Positions 20,126 to 30,300 of a DNA stretch of 64,000 bases are shown here, piece after piece. The notes below the pieces were generated by a model, which was not told the origin of the DNA, searched no databases, and worked only from the letters and a program-made list of their open reading frames with translations. Source of the DNA: Sthenelais limicola (taxonomy: Eukaryota > Annelida > Polychaeta > Phyllodocida > Sigalionidae); contig OW804094.1 of assembly GCA_942159475.1 (NCBI GenBank), positions 13,832,132 through 13,896,131 of the forward strand. Reading direction: 5' to 3'. The translations under genes were made by a program, and so were the position numbers. How positions within the stretch are numbered: the first letter of the stretch is position 1; the number at the start of each line of letters is the position of its first letter.

Positions 20126-21223
20126 TTAGTGCTTTGTGACATTTTCTGAACATAAGTCTCGGTTGTTGCCATTGGCTTTTATTTGCTTGGAAAATTGGAT
20201 TACTTGGTCCTTGGTCCTCGACGAGGAGAAGATAACAAGTATAGGCCGAGTTTTGTCTTTGTTGAAGCGTCCCAGGCGGTATGTTATGTCAATATCTCTA
20301 GTGGTGAAGTTTTGGATAACTGGAGAGATAAGATCTGTGATTCGTTTCTGGATATTTTCCCCTGTTTTTTCTGGTAAACCATCAATGATAACATTCTTGC
20401 TTCGCTGCTTGGAGTCGATGGTTTCCAGTTTATCATTGGTCAATGATAAATTCTTCTCTGCTTTCGCTATAGCAATGGTGTTGTTGGAAGCGATTGAAAG
20501 GGTGTGTGTTTGCCAGGCGCGGTTTGAGTCGATATCACCTACCATTTCATTTATTTTTGTGTCATAGCCAAGTAATTTTTGGTTGAAATCTTCTATTTTC
20601 CTCTCCAGAGTGGCGGTGGAGTCATTCATCCATTTGGTCCATTTTTTGTTTGTAGTATCGATGTGTCTGTCTAATTCAGCTCTGGCTGCGCCTTGGCTAG
20701 CTTTGGTTTCAGTGCTAACCATAGTCGAGATTTGATCTAGCAACTCATCCTTAGGCAAGTGGTCACTTTCAATGGCCGAGATTCTAGTATTCAGCGTGTC
20801 AATTTGGCCTTTAAATTCAGTGCTCATGCTTTTTACATCCCCAGCCAATAGCTCAACCTTCCTATCAACTGCAGCTGTCGATTCTTGTTGTATCTTATGG
20901 AGAGCTGAGTAATAGGATTTTAGGTCTGCTGCAAGTTTGTTAAGGGAGGTGATATTCTTGTTGGGAATATAGCAAGATACAGAATTCGGACTAACTGGCC
21001 CAGGGTTTTGGTCGTCTGTCACAGAATTATGCGCTGGATCAGCTGCATCTGAGTTGGCCCCGGGGTTGGGGGTTGTTACAGTCAACATATTGTCAAGATT
21101 TGGGGTGATAGGGGTAGAAATGTTCAGGTTAGAGGGTTCTGGCGTGCGAGCTGGTGAGGTTGGGATCACAGAGTTAGTCCCGGCCATTGATAGAGCGATG
21201 GCGGGCTTTGGGTCACGGGTCAC
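20126..21223 (-). CDS. LINE ORF1, coiled coil plus RRM-like domain, 365 aa
   Basis: The N-terminal 90 residues are Pro/Ser/Thr/Asn-rich and disordered-looking. Residues about 115-245 have regular heptads (for example DRKVELLAGDVKSMSTEFKG) consistent with a trimerising coiled coil. The C-terminal third reads SKNVIIDGLPEKTGENIQKR, then ITYRLGRFNKDKTRPILVIF. This resembles the RRM and C-terminal domain of L1-type ORF1 proteins, which bind RNA and chaperone nucleic acids. The frame ends at TAA after DLCSENVTKH. A one-base shift would continue as FRKCHKALKEL, so the C-terminus is probably frameshifted. Confidence 0.75.
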   Translation of the reverse strand: MTRDPKPAIALSMAGTNSVIPTSPARTPEPSNLNISTPITPNLDNMLTVTTPNPGANSDAADPAHNSVTDDQNPGPVSPNSVSCYIPNKNITSLNKLAADLKSYYSALHKIQQESTAAVDRKVELLAGDVKSMSTEFKGQIDTLNTRISAIESDHLPKDELLDQISTMVSTETKASQGAARAELDRHIDTTNKKWTKWMNDSTATLERKIEDFNQKLLGYDTKINEMVGDIDSNRAWQTHTLSIASNNTIAIAKAEKNLSLTNDKLETIDSKQRSKNVIIDGLPEKTGENIQKRITDLISPVIQNFTTRDIDITYRLGRFNKDKTRPILVIFSSSRTKDQVIQFSKQIKANGNNRDLCSENVTKH

Positions 21224-21663
21224 GGGTGGTTGGTAGGGACGCGGGGTTATGTAATTGAGTGTTGGGCGAAAATGGGTGCTACAATCGCTGATGTTTCCAG
21301 TCAGTATAGAAAATGTCAGTTATTTCAGTATACTTGCGGTTGGTTGCATCAAATGAGTAATCACTAGGATCCTGATTGCTAATCCTAAAGATGTATCACA
21401 ATCTGTGTGGTAGATCGGTGGTAAATCCGATAGAAACTCCCGTGGTGTGTTTTATTGTTTAGCGGTACGTCTTACACATAGTGCCGCAATCCTAATATTT
21501 TATAGGACGAGATCACATGACCAAACATTTCTAGCTATCCTGTCTTGATATATTTCACTAATCCTACTAGTCTTGACATATTTCGCTACTATTATTATCA
21601 GCACGATCAGCATGCAATTTCTTAATTACAGTTGTCCGAAACACAGCTAACAGTATATGTATG

Positions 21664-21854
21664 CGGGTCAGATTTTCATAATATATGCAGGTCAGATTTT
21701 CATGAAATGTACAATTCAACTTCGCCAGTCTCCTCAAATAACCCAAATTTCAGACGAAAATAAAGTACAAAATTCAACCTGACCAAACAGCTTGCTAATT
21801 TAGCAGAATTTACTAAATGTGCCGATTGTACATTCTCTGACATTCTGACCCATG
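21664..21854 (+). repeat. MITE family 1 copy (TGGGTCAGATTTTC ends)
   Basis: Left end ggtcagattttcatgaaatg and right end gtacattctctgacattctg with diverged inverted termini. The internal phrases aaataacccaaattt and gcagaatttactaaatgtg are shared with the other copies. The left end is partly duplicated. Confidence 0.75.
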
Positions 21855-21969
21855 TACAATAGTGACAAAATTATTACACCTTTCACACCTGGGGGCGTTG
21901 TACCCAAGGTGTAAAAAGCTAATACAGCATGTGTATAAATCCAGGTGTAAAATGCGACGTTAGCGCTGT

Positions 21970-22390
21970 TATATCCGTGTACATTGGTTGGCGCTGTTAT
22001 ATATTGGTTGCAAGGAAATTATATATCCGTGTACATTGGTTGCAAGGAAATTGAGTCACAGGTCGCAAATGGTTGCAAGGAAAATGAGTTACATGTCGCA
22101 AATGTTTTACTATACTTGAGAGTACCACTGTTTTACACAACCATGAGAAAAAGGCCGAGAAAAAGGCCGAGAAAAAAGGCATAGATATCATGTCTATGAC
22201 CAATACACATTCATGTGTAACAAACAGTGGAGATTTTACATACAGAGACCAAAAAAGGGGGGGGCATATTTAATAGGCCTATGGTAAATAACGTGCAGAA
22301 AATAAGAGAGGGCCAGGTAGACTGTTACTTCTGTAGACTGTTACTTCTAAAATAAGAGAGGGCCAGGTAGACTGTTACTTCTAACGAGTA
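21970..22390 (+). repeat. tandem duplications
   Basis: The phrase ttggttgcaaggaaattg repeats at about 22003-22090. A unit of about 52 bp containing agagagggccaggtagactg is duplicated at 22303-22384. Fragments of the MITE family 2 end (gagtcacaggtcgcaaa) are visible near 22053. No gene. Confidence 0.55.
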
Positions 22391-22743
22391 CTGTTGTAGA
22401 GGTAGTTTATGATGAGAAATTTAAGAAAGATGGACAACAGAATTTCATTGGTATTAAAGCCCAATTATATTAAAGCAGAAAAGTTTAAGCGTGGTAACAA
22501 CATTAGGGGTCAATATGCATGGTAACATTAGGGTCACTATAGTGATCATGATGAATTTGGGTAATTGTGACCTCATTTTCCTGTAATGACCCACGGGTAT
22601 TGTGGTCTCATTCATTTTCCTAGGTATTTTCCAGGTATATTTGTCCAATGTATTGCTCCATGCATGTATTGCTCCACATCCACATGAAAGCCAGCGATCA
22701 ATAATAACAAATACAATGTTATTATATAAAAATGTTCACATAC

Positions 22744-22931
22744 CTATGGACCCATCTGGTGCAGGTGGAGCACTCGACACAGTCTGCGTCGGCAACAACC
22801 AAGCAGACAGAGCAAGGCAATTGCTCCATAGCAAGGCTGTGTGGCTTGTCTTTGTTGGCTGTGTGGCTTGTCTTGTTGTATATTGTAGGCTCTTGTAGGT
22901 TTGGCAGTTGAAACGTTGTATGAGAATCCAT
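22744..22931 (-). CDS. zinc-finger-like first exon (partial gene)
   Basis: An exon on the minus strand with a possible start at 22931 (MDSHTTFQLPN) or internally at MEQLPCSVC. It ends at a good donor (ccatag|gtatgtg at 22743). The end reads LPCSVCLVVADADCVECSTC followed by TRWVHR, a Cys-x2-Cys, Cys-x2-Cys, Trp-Val-His pattern like the first half of a PHD finger. A TATA-like tataaat lies just upstream, near 22950. The continuation downstream (lower coordinates) was not identified, so the gene is incomplete as read. The alternative is a decayed exon of a transposon-borne zinc-finger gene. Confidence 0.4.
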
Positions 22932-22984
22932 GAGAACGGCCGCGACATTTATACCCGGCGCTTGACACGGCGCGACGGTGACGC

Positions 22985-23115
22985 GTGAAAAGTTCACCGA
23001 CTAACGAAGCGACTCGTGGGGTGATGCGACTCGTAGACTGCTCATCGGCTCATCGGCTCATCGCCATAAGGGCGATGAGCCTTGCGACTCGTAGACTGCT
23101 TATCGCCCCTTGCGA
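22985..23115. repeat. GC-rich tandem repeats with an 11-bp hairpin
   Basis: Repeats of gcgactcgtagactgct and catcggctcatcgg. A perfect hairpin at 23055-23081 has stem ggctcatcgcc/ggcgatgagcc and a 5-nt loop. It lies between the divergently oriented zinc-finger-like exons and may overlap their promoters. Confidence 0.6.
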
Positions 23116-23586
23116 CTCAACTCGGCAGGCCGGGGATTTCTTTCTTCCAAAGATCAGAGGGCACAACATCAAAGAGCGCGACTGGACAACGAAGACGACC
23201 GAAATGCATCAAACTCTGCCTTAAATAGCTGGTGCGTCCTAGGTATGCCATCATTCCACGTTTCGCTGCAGAACCAATAACTACAATTGAACCTGCCTTC
23301 TGCCTACCTGCTATATTCCAATTGAACCTGCCTTCTGCCTACCGGCTATAATTCTACTACCTCTATTTCAATTTCCGCACAAATTGGTATAATGGAAAGG
23401 TATGTATGCACATGATGTAAAAGGGGAAGCGTCCGATTAATAGAAATATAGAGATCCTTCTATATTATTAGCAGTTATTGTATAGAAAAGCTTTGGTTAC
23501 AACCATATAACATGTTGGCGGTCATCATCGATTTCCTAGCTGATATTTTGTCAATGATTTCCTAGCTGATATTTTGTCATGGCCGA
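23116..23586. other. intergenic with duplicated phrases
   Basis: A unit containing attgaacctgccttctgcct is duplicated at about 23287-23350. Sequence at 23437-23575 is a diverged copy of 13940-14085. No gene. Confidence 0.5.
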
Positions 23587-23722
23587 GTATATGCCAAAAT
23601 AATTGTAGAAGGAGATAGTTACAAATCATATATATGCCAAAATAATTGTAGAAGGAGATAGTTACAAATCATATATATGCCAAAATAATTGTAGAAGGAG
23701 ATAGTTACAAATCATATATATT
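23587..23722 (+). repeat. 47-bp tandem repeat, three copies
   Basis: Three almost identical consecutive units that begin atatgccaaaataattgtag and end with aaatcatatat. Confidence 0.9.
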
Positions 23723-23851
23723 ACAAGCGCTGTGGAACCGGGGTTGGTGGGGGAACATTATCATTGTGAACGAAAAAATATTATCATTGTGAATGAAAAA
23801 ATAAAACAAGACATAATTCCTTTCAGAATTTCAGGAGACACTGAGACAGGC

Positions 23852-24434
23852 CACCCACAAACGAGGAGTTGGCCATCCAGTATAGGTGGACTTGCGTCAC
23901 CTGCAAAGAACGGCCCACATTCGAGAATGCCTTCTATTTGCAAGACCAGCTCAATGGTTACAGTGCACGGGAAGCCGACGTCCATATCAAAAAGAGAGTT
24001 TTCTTCGATGTTCAGTACAGGTATGTTTGTGTAGATCAAAATCTACATGTACATTAAAGCACCACGCTTTCAAATTGCGACAGTAATTGCATAGATGTTA
24101 TGCAGGTTGTATACCCGATATATGTCGCCTAGTACACTTATTCAACCCGATATATGTCACCTAGTACTATTATTTATGTGTTGATGTAGTCGCAAAAAAC
24201 ATACTACCGTATACTGTATCAAATCGCCTACTGTATACTTTATAAAATCGATCAAAAAATTACTACCTTACTACCCGCCTGCCTATCAAAAATACTGTAT
24301 AAAATTCATCATTCTGTCTATTTTAGGATTTACCTGTACTGCACATACTGTGACCGGTCCTACCATCCACAGTGCGAGGGCGTGGAACCGTGGTTTATCC
24401 AAGGATGCGAGATGTGCAGTGAATGTTCTGGATA
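23852..24434 (+). CDS. two-exon Cys/His-rich zinc-binding protein, 5' incomplete
   Basis: Exon A (to 24010, donor cag|gtatgt) reads RWTCVTCKERPTFENAFYL and then DVHIKKRVFFDVQYR. Exon B (after the acceptor at about 24327, ttttag|g, to the TAA at 24434) reads IYLYCTYCDRSYHPQCEG and then GCEMCSECSG. The pattern CxxC, CxxC, HxxC, CxxC looks like a PHD or related treble-clef finger. The reading frame is closed by a stop at about 23843 and has no ATG, so the start of exon A is uncertain. An AATAAA lies near 24591. The same general zinc-finger style appears on the opposite strand at 22744-22931. No certain family. Confidence 0.45.
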
Positions 24435-24689
24435 AGCTGTGCTGACTAATTAATATTGCTGGCTAATTATTATATTCTATATACAGCATAGCATTGCTGG
24501 TTAATTATTACATATACAGCATATATATGATGTGATTGATGTACGTTTGGATTTGATTTTATGTATGGGTTTGTTGGATTGTGTGGATTAAAATAAACAT
24601 AGCTCCTTACAAAATACAATTACTTATTTTTTATTAAGTATTAATACTTAATAATTTATTTAATTCATTTAATTTTATAATGCATTTCA

Positions 24690-26524
24690 GCACCCAGAAG
24701 CAGCGTGTCCGCTACTACAAAGAAAATTTCCAGTATGATGAGGCTGAAAGTGTCTTTCTAGGCTTCAATGATCAACAGGAAGCATGCTATGTCAGCCTGG
24801 TACCGATCGAAAAAACTCTCTCTGTCCTTGTTTCGAATCCTGGTTTTCTCAAATACTGCGATACACATTCTTCAACTGATGGTACCCTCAGAGATGTGTC
24901 AGATGGAAGGGTATACAAGGAGATGAAATGCAAGACATCAGGCCAACCTTCCCTCGATATACTACTGTACCAAGATGGTTTCGAAATCCTTAACCCTCTG
25001 GGATCAGGGCGTGGAAAGCACAAGGTATATGCTGTCTACTTCACGCTGCTGAACATCCCACCCAAATTTCGATCTTTGATTGACCATCTTCAGTTAGCAT
25101 TGCTTGTTAAGGAGTCACACATTAAAACATTTGGTATGGACGCTATCCTTAAACCTCTGGTCAGCATGCTGAATAAAGTTAATCAAAATGGAATCAACGT
25201 TAATGGGGAGGTTCGTAAAGTGTATGTTGTTGGTGTATCAGGAGATAACCTTGGAGCCCACCAAGTCGCTGGATTCATCGAAAGTTTCAACTCGACTTAC
25301 TTCTGTCGTTTCTGTGAGGTGACTACAGCCCAGTTCCATGAAGACCCTCTGTTCAAAGGTGATGACCGTGCAGGAAGAAGAAGTTGGCTGGGCAAAAGGA
25401 GTTAAGCGGGAATCGGTCCTCAATGAACTCACACACTATCATGTGTGCAACCCAGGTTTGCCTCCATGCCTGGCACACGATTTATTTGAGGGTGTGGTGA
25501 ATTATGACATGTTTCTTTTCATCGAGTATCTTGTAAAAGACAGTGGTTGTTTCACCTTCGACAAGCTCAACCGCCTGATTAAGAGGTTCCGGTTCAAAGT
25601 GAGTGACCGGAACTCGATACCGTCTATTGTTCATGTGGCTGGACGAAAGTTAGGGGGCCAGGCAATGGAAAATGCCCAGTTTGTCAGATTCTTCCCTCTG
25701 ATTGTTGGCCACCTCATCCCTGATGCTAACAATAGAGCATGGCAACTGATGCTCCTGCTCAGGGAGATATGTCAGTTGGTGATGGCTCCTGTCATAACAC
25801 AAGAGCAAGTCGCTGAACTGGACATCGCCATCAAGGACTATCTCCTTGAACGCCAGGAGTTGTTCCCAGACGTCCGTCTTCGCCCCAAACACCACTACCT
25901 TACCCACTACCCAGAACTTATTCTCCAGTTTGGGCCCCTGATAAGAGTTTGGACAATGCGTTTTGAGTCTAAACACAGTTACTTCAAACGAATTGCAAAG
26001 GCAGCACACAATGTCAAGAACGTAACATCGACACTGCCAACAAACACCAGCTCCTGCAATCCTACTTGCAGTCAGGAGATATGTTTAATGAGGAAATCGT
26101 TGTTGGGGAGCGCAAAGACTTCCACGCAAACCTGTTTTCAGCAGAGGTACAGACAACGCTTGGGTCTGTAGAAACACAGTTTGGACCACTGCAAACTGTT
26201 GAGAAAGTTATGTGTTGTGGAATAGACTACACCAAAGATCAGTGTCTATTGACAAGCGCAACAAAGGAGGGTCTGACAACAGTTGGTCAAATTGTTCTTA
26301 TTGTAACACCTGGAAAGAAATGTTTTTTTGTCTGCCAAGTACATCGTGTTGAACTGGACTTTGATTTGAACTTATATTACATGTGTGATGAAGTCGAAAG
26401 AACAATATGTGCTCCCCTGGAAGACCTCTTCGATCCCTGGTCTTTGGATGTGTATAAAGTCAACCATTGTTGTTTTCTTGTTCTTAAGCATGCCCCACCT
26501 CATCGAGATATGACATTGCTCTGA
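24690..26524 (+). pseudogene. cut-and-paste transposase, two frameshifts
   Basis: Three overlapping frames form one protein. Frame 1 (to about 25366) has LDILLYQDGFEILNPLGS, HKVYAVYFTLLNIPPKFRS and VSGDNLGAHQVAGF followed by YFCRFCE. Frame 2 (about 25366-26034) has HYHVCNPGLPPCLAHDLFEG, then RLRPKHHYLTHYPELI and TMRFESKHSYFKR. Frame 3 (26035-26524) starts in LQSGDMFN. The DGF, GDNLG and CxxC order resembles CACTA/EnSpm tnp2-type transposases, and I recognise the second half from multicopy animal genes. The superfamily is an inference. A likely splice acceptor (tgcatttcag) at 24689 means the Met at 24680 is not the start. AATAAA near 26868. Inactive unless the shifts are sequencing errors. Confidence 0.7.
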
Positions 26525-27387
26525 GTCGACCCATGGACTTGAGTATATTAGTAATGTATTTTGCTTGTTTATACTGCATAAACATGTTGATTATCAGTAA
26601 CAGAATGTAGAATTTATACCTATGTTCAATCATTAGGCCTTATTTATTTAAGAGCTTCTTGTGAGGTTATGATATTCAAAGATTTCTAACTTACCCTGCC
26701 AATGTGTATACTGTTGATTCGGATGAGTAGCTTAAGAAGCACTTGTGATTGTGCACTGTGTACCTCTTTATATTGAACTTTGGGAAATGTATCAGGTGTG
26801 AAGAGTGCGGTTTTGTTTGAAACTACACCCATATACACCGATATACAACTGCATTATACATTATTGTAAATAAAGTGGATTTGGATGGCGAGTAACTGTA
26901 GAGCTTAGTTTTGTGTTGTGATTTATATATGATAATTTTCAGCAAAGTGGAAATTTCCAAATAGATATAATAGTAAGAATAGAGTAATTATTAGGTGTCC
27001 CTGCTCCCCGGACATCTACAATTGTATGTGCCACCCTGAGCCATACTTATGACCCAAATTTGCAAAGATAGGTTTATATGACATTGATACGAGGGCAGAT
27101 GGTTTCCCCCAACTCAGTCAGATACTAGAATTTTATTGATTATACTTTTGGATGCTATTAGAAGGTGTCTCATTGTCTTGTGGTATAGGCTCGATTGTTT
27201 AATCTATAGGACCCATGTACAGCCCTCCCCCAGTAATGACCACTTTAAAAAATGGCAACTGGCTGCTTATTGTAGCGCATGATAGAGTACTCAAGTATAG
27301 ACTCCTGAAGTATACAGCATTATACAATATTTATTGGCCATATTATTGCATACATATTATTTCAATGTTTTCATATTTTCTTTTAGG
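26525..27387. other. 3' region of transposase and intergenic
   Basis: Untranslated-like AT-rich sequence with an AATAAA signal near 26868. No further gene until the SAMD3-like start at 27388. Confidence 0.5.
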
Positions 27388-30300
27388 ATGCTACCGCCAG
27401 CTGTGCAAACAGCAATACAAACCATCATTGGGAACCTGTCCAACGAGAAATGGCTCCTGCTGGACAAGCTCTTAATGATTGAATATGGTGTCATCGATGC
27501 CGGAGACATACAGTTTGTGACGCTCGATGATCTCAAAACAATTGTGAGTCCTATTCAGAGCATGCGGCTAATTGCTGAAGCAACAAGTAAGAAATATGCT
27601 ATATATTATTAAATTTGTGACTGAATTTTGCACACAAACTTTATGTAGGGAGGGATGAAGTATGTGGCATTAGTGGAAATGGTAACAAAGCAAGGTATAT
27701 ATCAAATGAAATTAATTGTTGATTGTGAAATATCAGAGATTAGTATGATCATAGCTAATTTGACATTTGATATTTTCTGCAGAGATCACTGTAGAACTGG
27801 AAAACAGGAGAGTACAAAGTGCAATTAACGCCATCACTACACTAGTCATCCCTTCTTCCTGTGCATCGCAAGACTAATCTCTGTTTTCGTCAAACGAGTC
27901 AGAAGAAGGTCACATGACATCTACCCCTACTACCCCTCCAGTCAAATCAACCCAGTTGGCTCTGGGCAAACCCTGGTATATTGACTTCAGTCCCAAGATC
28001 AGGCACCCACACCTAGGGCCCCTGACTTCCGGGACTATAACCCACAAGATGCGATGTGCCATGGTGCGCAACGTAATGGATGAGATTATTGAGGTTGGTG
28101 TAGCTGGCAATATCATGAGAAAATTACTAGATTTTGTATAGTTCACTTGATATAAGATAAGATTAACAAGAAGGCATTAACTGGAACAGATCTCCGGATA
28201 AGTTCACTACCTTTTACCTTTTAAAGAATTAGTTGAATTTAATTGAATATATACAATGTCAATACTTTTGTGAATAGTCAACTTTGGTTTAGGTAAAAAT
28301 CACTGTCATGGTAATAGTAATGATGTTCGATTAGATTATTCAGAACCATGACACAAAGAATGTGTATATACTATATGAAGAGCATGCTTTACCATGTGCA
28401 CACTATCGATGAATGGTTATGTCGGAGAGTGCTGAATTTTGACAAGAAAATATAAGATGTTTTGTTTCTCCCACAGATTGATCCTCATCCCAAAGCTGCA
28501 CAACTGGAGATTGTGGCCACCAATCTGTGCGCAAGATTCCCTTGTCTGCTGGACACGATTTTGGGGGAGGTGATGGGGGATGGTGTGTCGGGCCTGAAGC
28601 GACAGCTGGTCAACAGGTATGACAACATAATCAGGAGGTCTCGGGCCCCCCGAAAGAGAAAGCAGCCATTGACCAGCGCAGGAGCTGAGACCAGCGCGGG
28701 AGCTGAGAAGAGTGTGTCGCAGCCCAAAAGAAGGACTGACAAGTAAGAAGCATAATAATAATAAGCTTAATATATTTAATGTGTAATGCAAGAATAATTT
28801 AATATATTCGATCTGAAGGGATGTATTCATAGTATAGGACTGATTTTCAATGCCACTACTTGCCTGAATGTTATGAGTGAATTCTTGGGGCTTCTCATTC
28901 TTCAATGATCTGTATTTTCTTAATGACAACAATATTATAGATTGAATGGATAACAATTTTTTACACTGGCCCTCAGTTCATAGTGATCGACCATTTATAC
29001 ATATAGGGTCTAAGTGAATACTTTAATTAGATCGCAACTATAATGTAATGCTTCTTTACAGGCATGGATGTATTCGTTGGGAAGATGATTCGATGCCTAC
29101 TGGGGAGACTCGTGTCTCAATGGAGTCAAAGAGGAAGGAACTACTGGCACTCCACAGTTCCAGTAATGGTGCATCAATGACATCAGATATGTGCATGTTG
29201 CAGGAGGCGACTTACTGGCAGCAAAGAAAAGAAATAAATGATTGTGAGAAATTTACCCAGAACATTTACTCAGAAAATGTATATATATATTGTTGTAGCC
29301 TTCATTACTTCACTAATACATAAGGAGAAAGCCATTGAGTTCTCTGCTGGAATATCCTTCTACTTAGTTTGGACGAATGCGGACGAACGGACGAGTGGAT
29401 GAATGGACGAGAGGACGAATTGCATTGTCTAACAATTACAACAATAAGAGATGAATCTTGGTCTCAGCTAGTAGCCCATTTATTGAAGTATCTTGAAAGG
29501 TAGATGTGGAATGCTTGATGCCTGGGCTGCAACTGCCCTTACCCTAAAATCTCACCCCTATTTATACCCCCCAGAGATCCGTCCTCACTCACAATGTGAG
29601 ACCCTGCCCCCTGGTGGCGGACGAATGTACCCTATACATCATTCGTCCATCCCAGTCCGTCCCACACTACAACAATATAGTTTCTAATGCTTAAGGAAAG
29701 ATTGGTGAACAACAGGCTAGTCTACTTTCTTGAATCGAAAGGGCACCTTTCAGTTCACCAATCCGGATTTCGTCGAGGACGCAGCACAACAGATCACCTA
29801 GTGAGCCTGGAGAGCTGGATCCAAGATGGGTTTGCTAACAAAGAACATGTGGTCAGTGTCTTCTTTGACCTGGAGAAGGCATATGATACCACCTGGAGGT
29901 ATGGGATCATGAGAGACATTCACAAGCTGGGTTTGAGAGGAAGACTGACTGGATTTATTGGAAACTTCCTGACGGATAGATCTTTCCAAGTCCGCCTAGG
30001 GTCAGTCCTCTCCGAAAGTGAAGAGCAGGAAATGGGTGTACCCCAAGGCTGTATCCTCTCAGTGACCCTCTTCAGTGTTAAGATCAACAGCATCACTAAA
30101 CAACTTCAACCTAGTGTTGAATGCTGCTTGTATGTGGATGATTTTGTCATCTGCTACAAGGGCACCCACATGCGAACAATTGAACGCATACTACAGCAGA
30201 CTCTGACAAGACTAGCTGAGTGGAGCACCAACAATGGCTTCAAATTCTCAGCAGAGAAAACTTGTGTTGTGCATTTCTGCCGAAGGCGAGGGTGCAAAGA

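Larger units (their letters stand above)
16013..21223 (-). mobile_element. LINE with ORF1, NADAR, SGNH hydrolase and EN-RT frames
   Basis: Four reading frames in one direction and in plausible order make up one non-LTR retrotransposon of at least 5.2 kb: ORF1 (21223-20126), NADAR (about 19971-19570), SGNH hydrolase (19568-18927) and ORF2 (18019-16013). ORF2 has a complete apurinic-type endonuclease and an RT with a large in-frame deletion, and it stops within the thumb region, so the copy is truncated at its 3' end. ORF1-type RRM and SGNH esterase domains are known in LINEs of the L1 and CR1/L2 groups. The NADAR frame is the unusual part. Frameshifts near 20130 and 19980 show decay. Confidence 0.75.

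Noticed and set aside
29687..29696. ATG of the LINE RT frame as a genuine start codon
   Set aside because: It lies in flanking DNA and the target duplication, and the element is 5' truncated.
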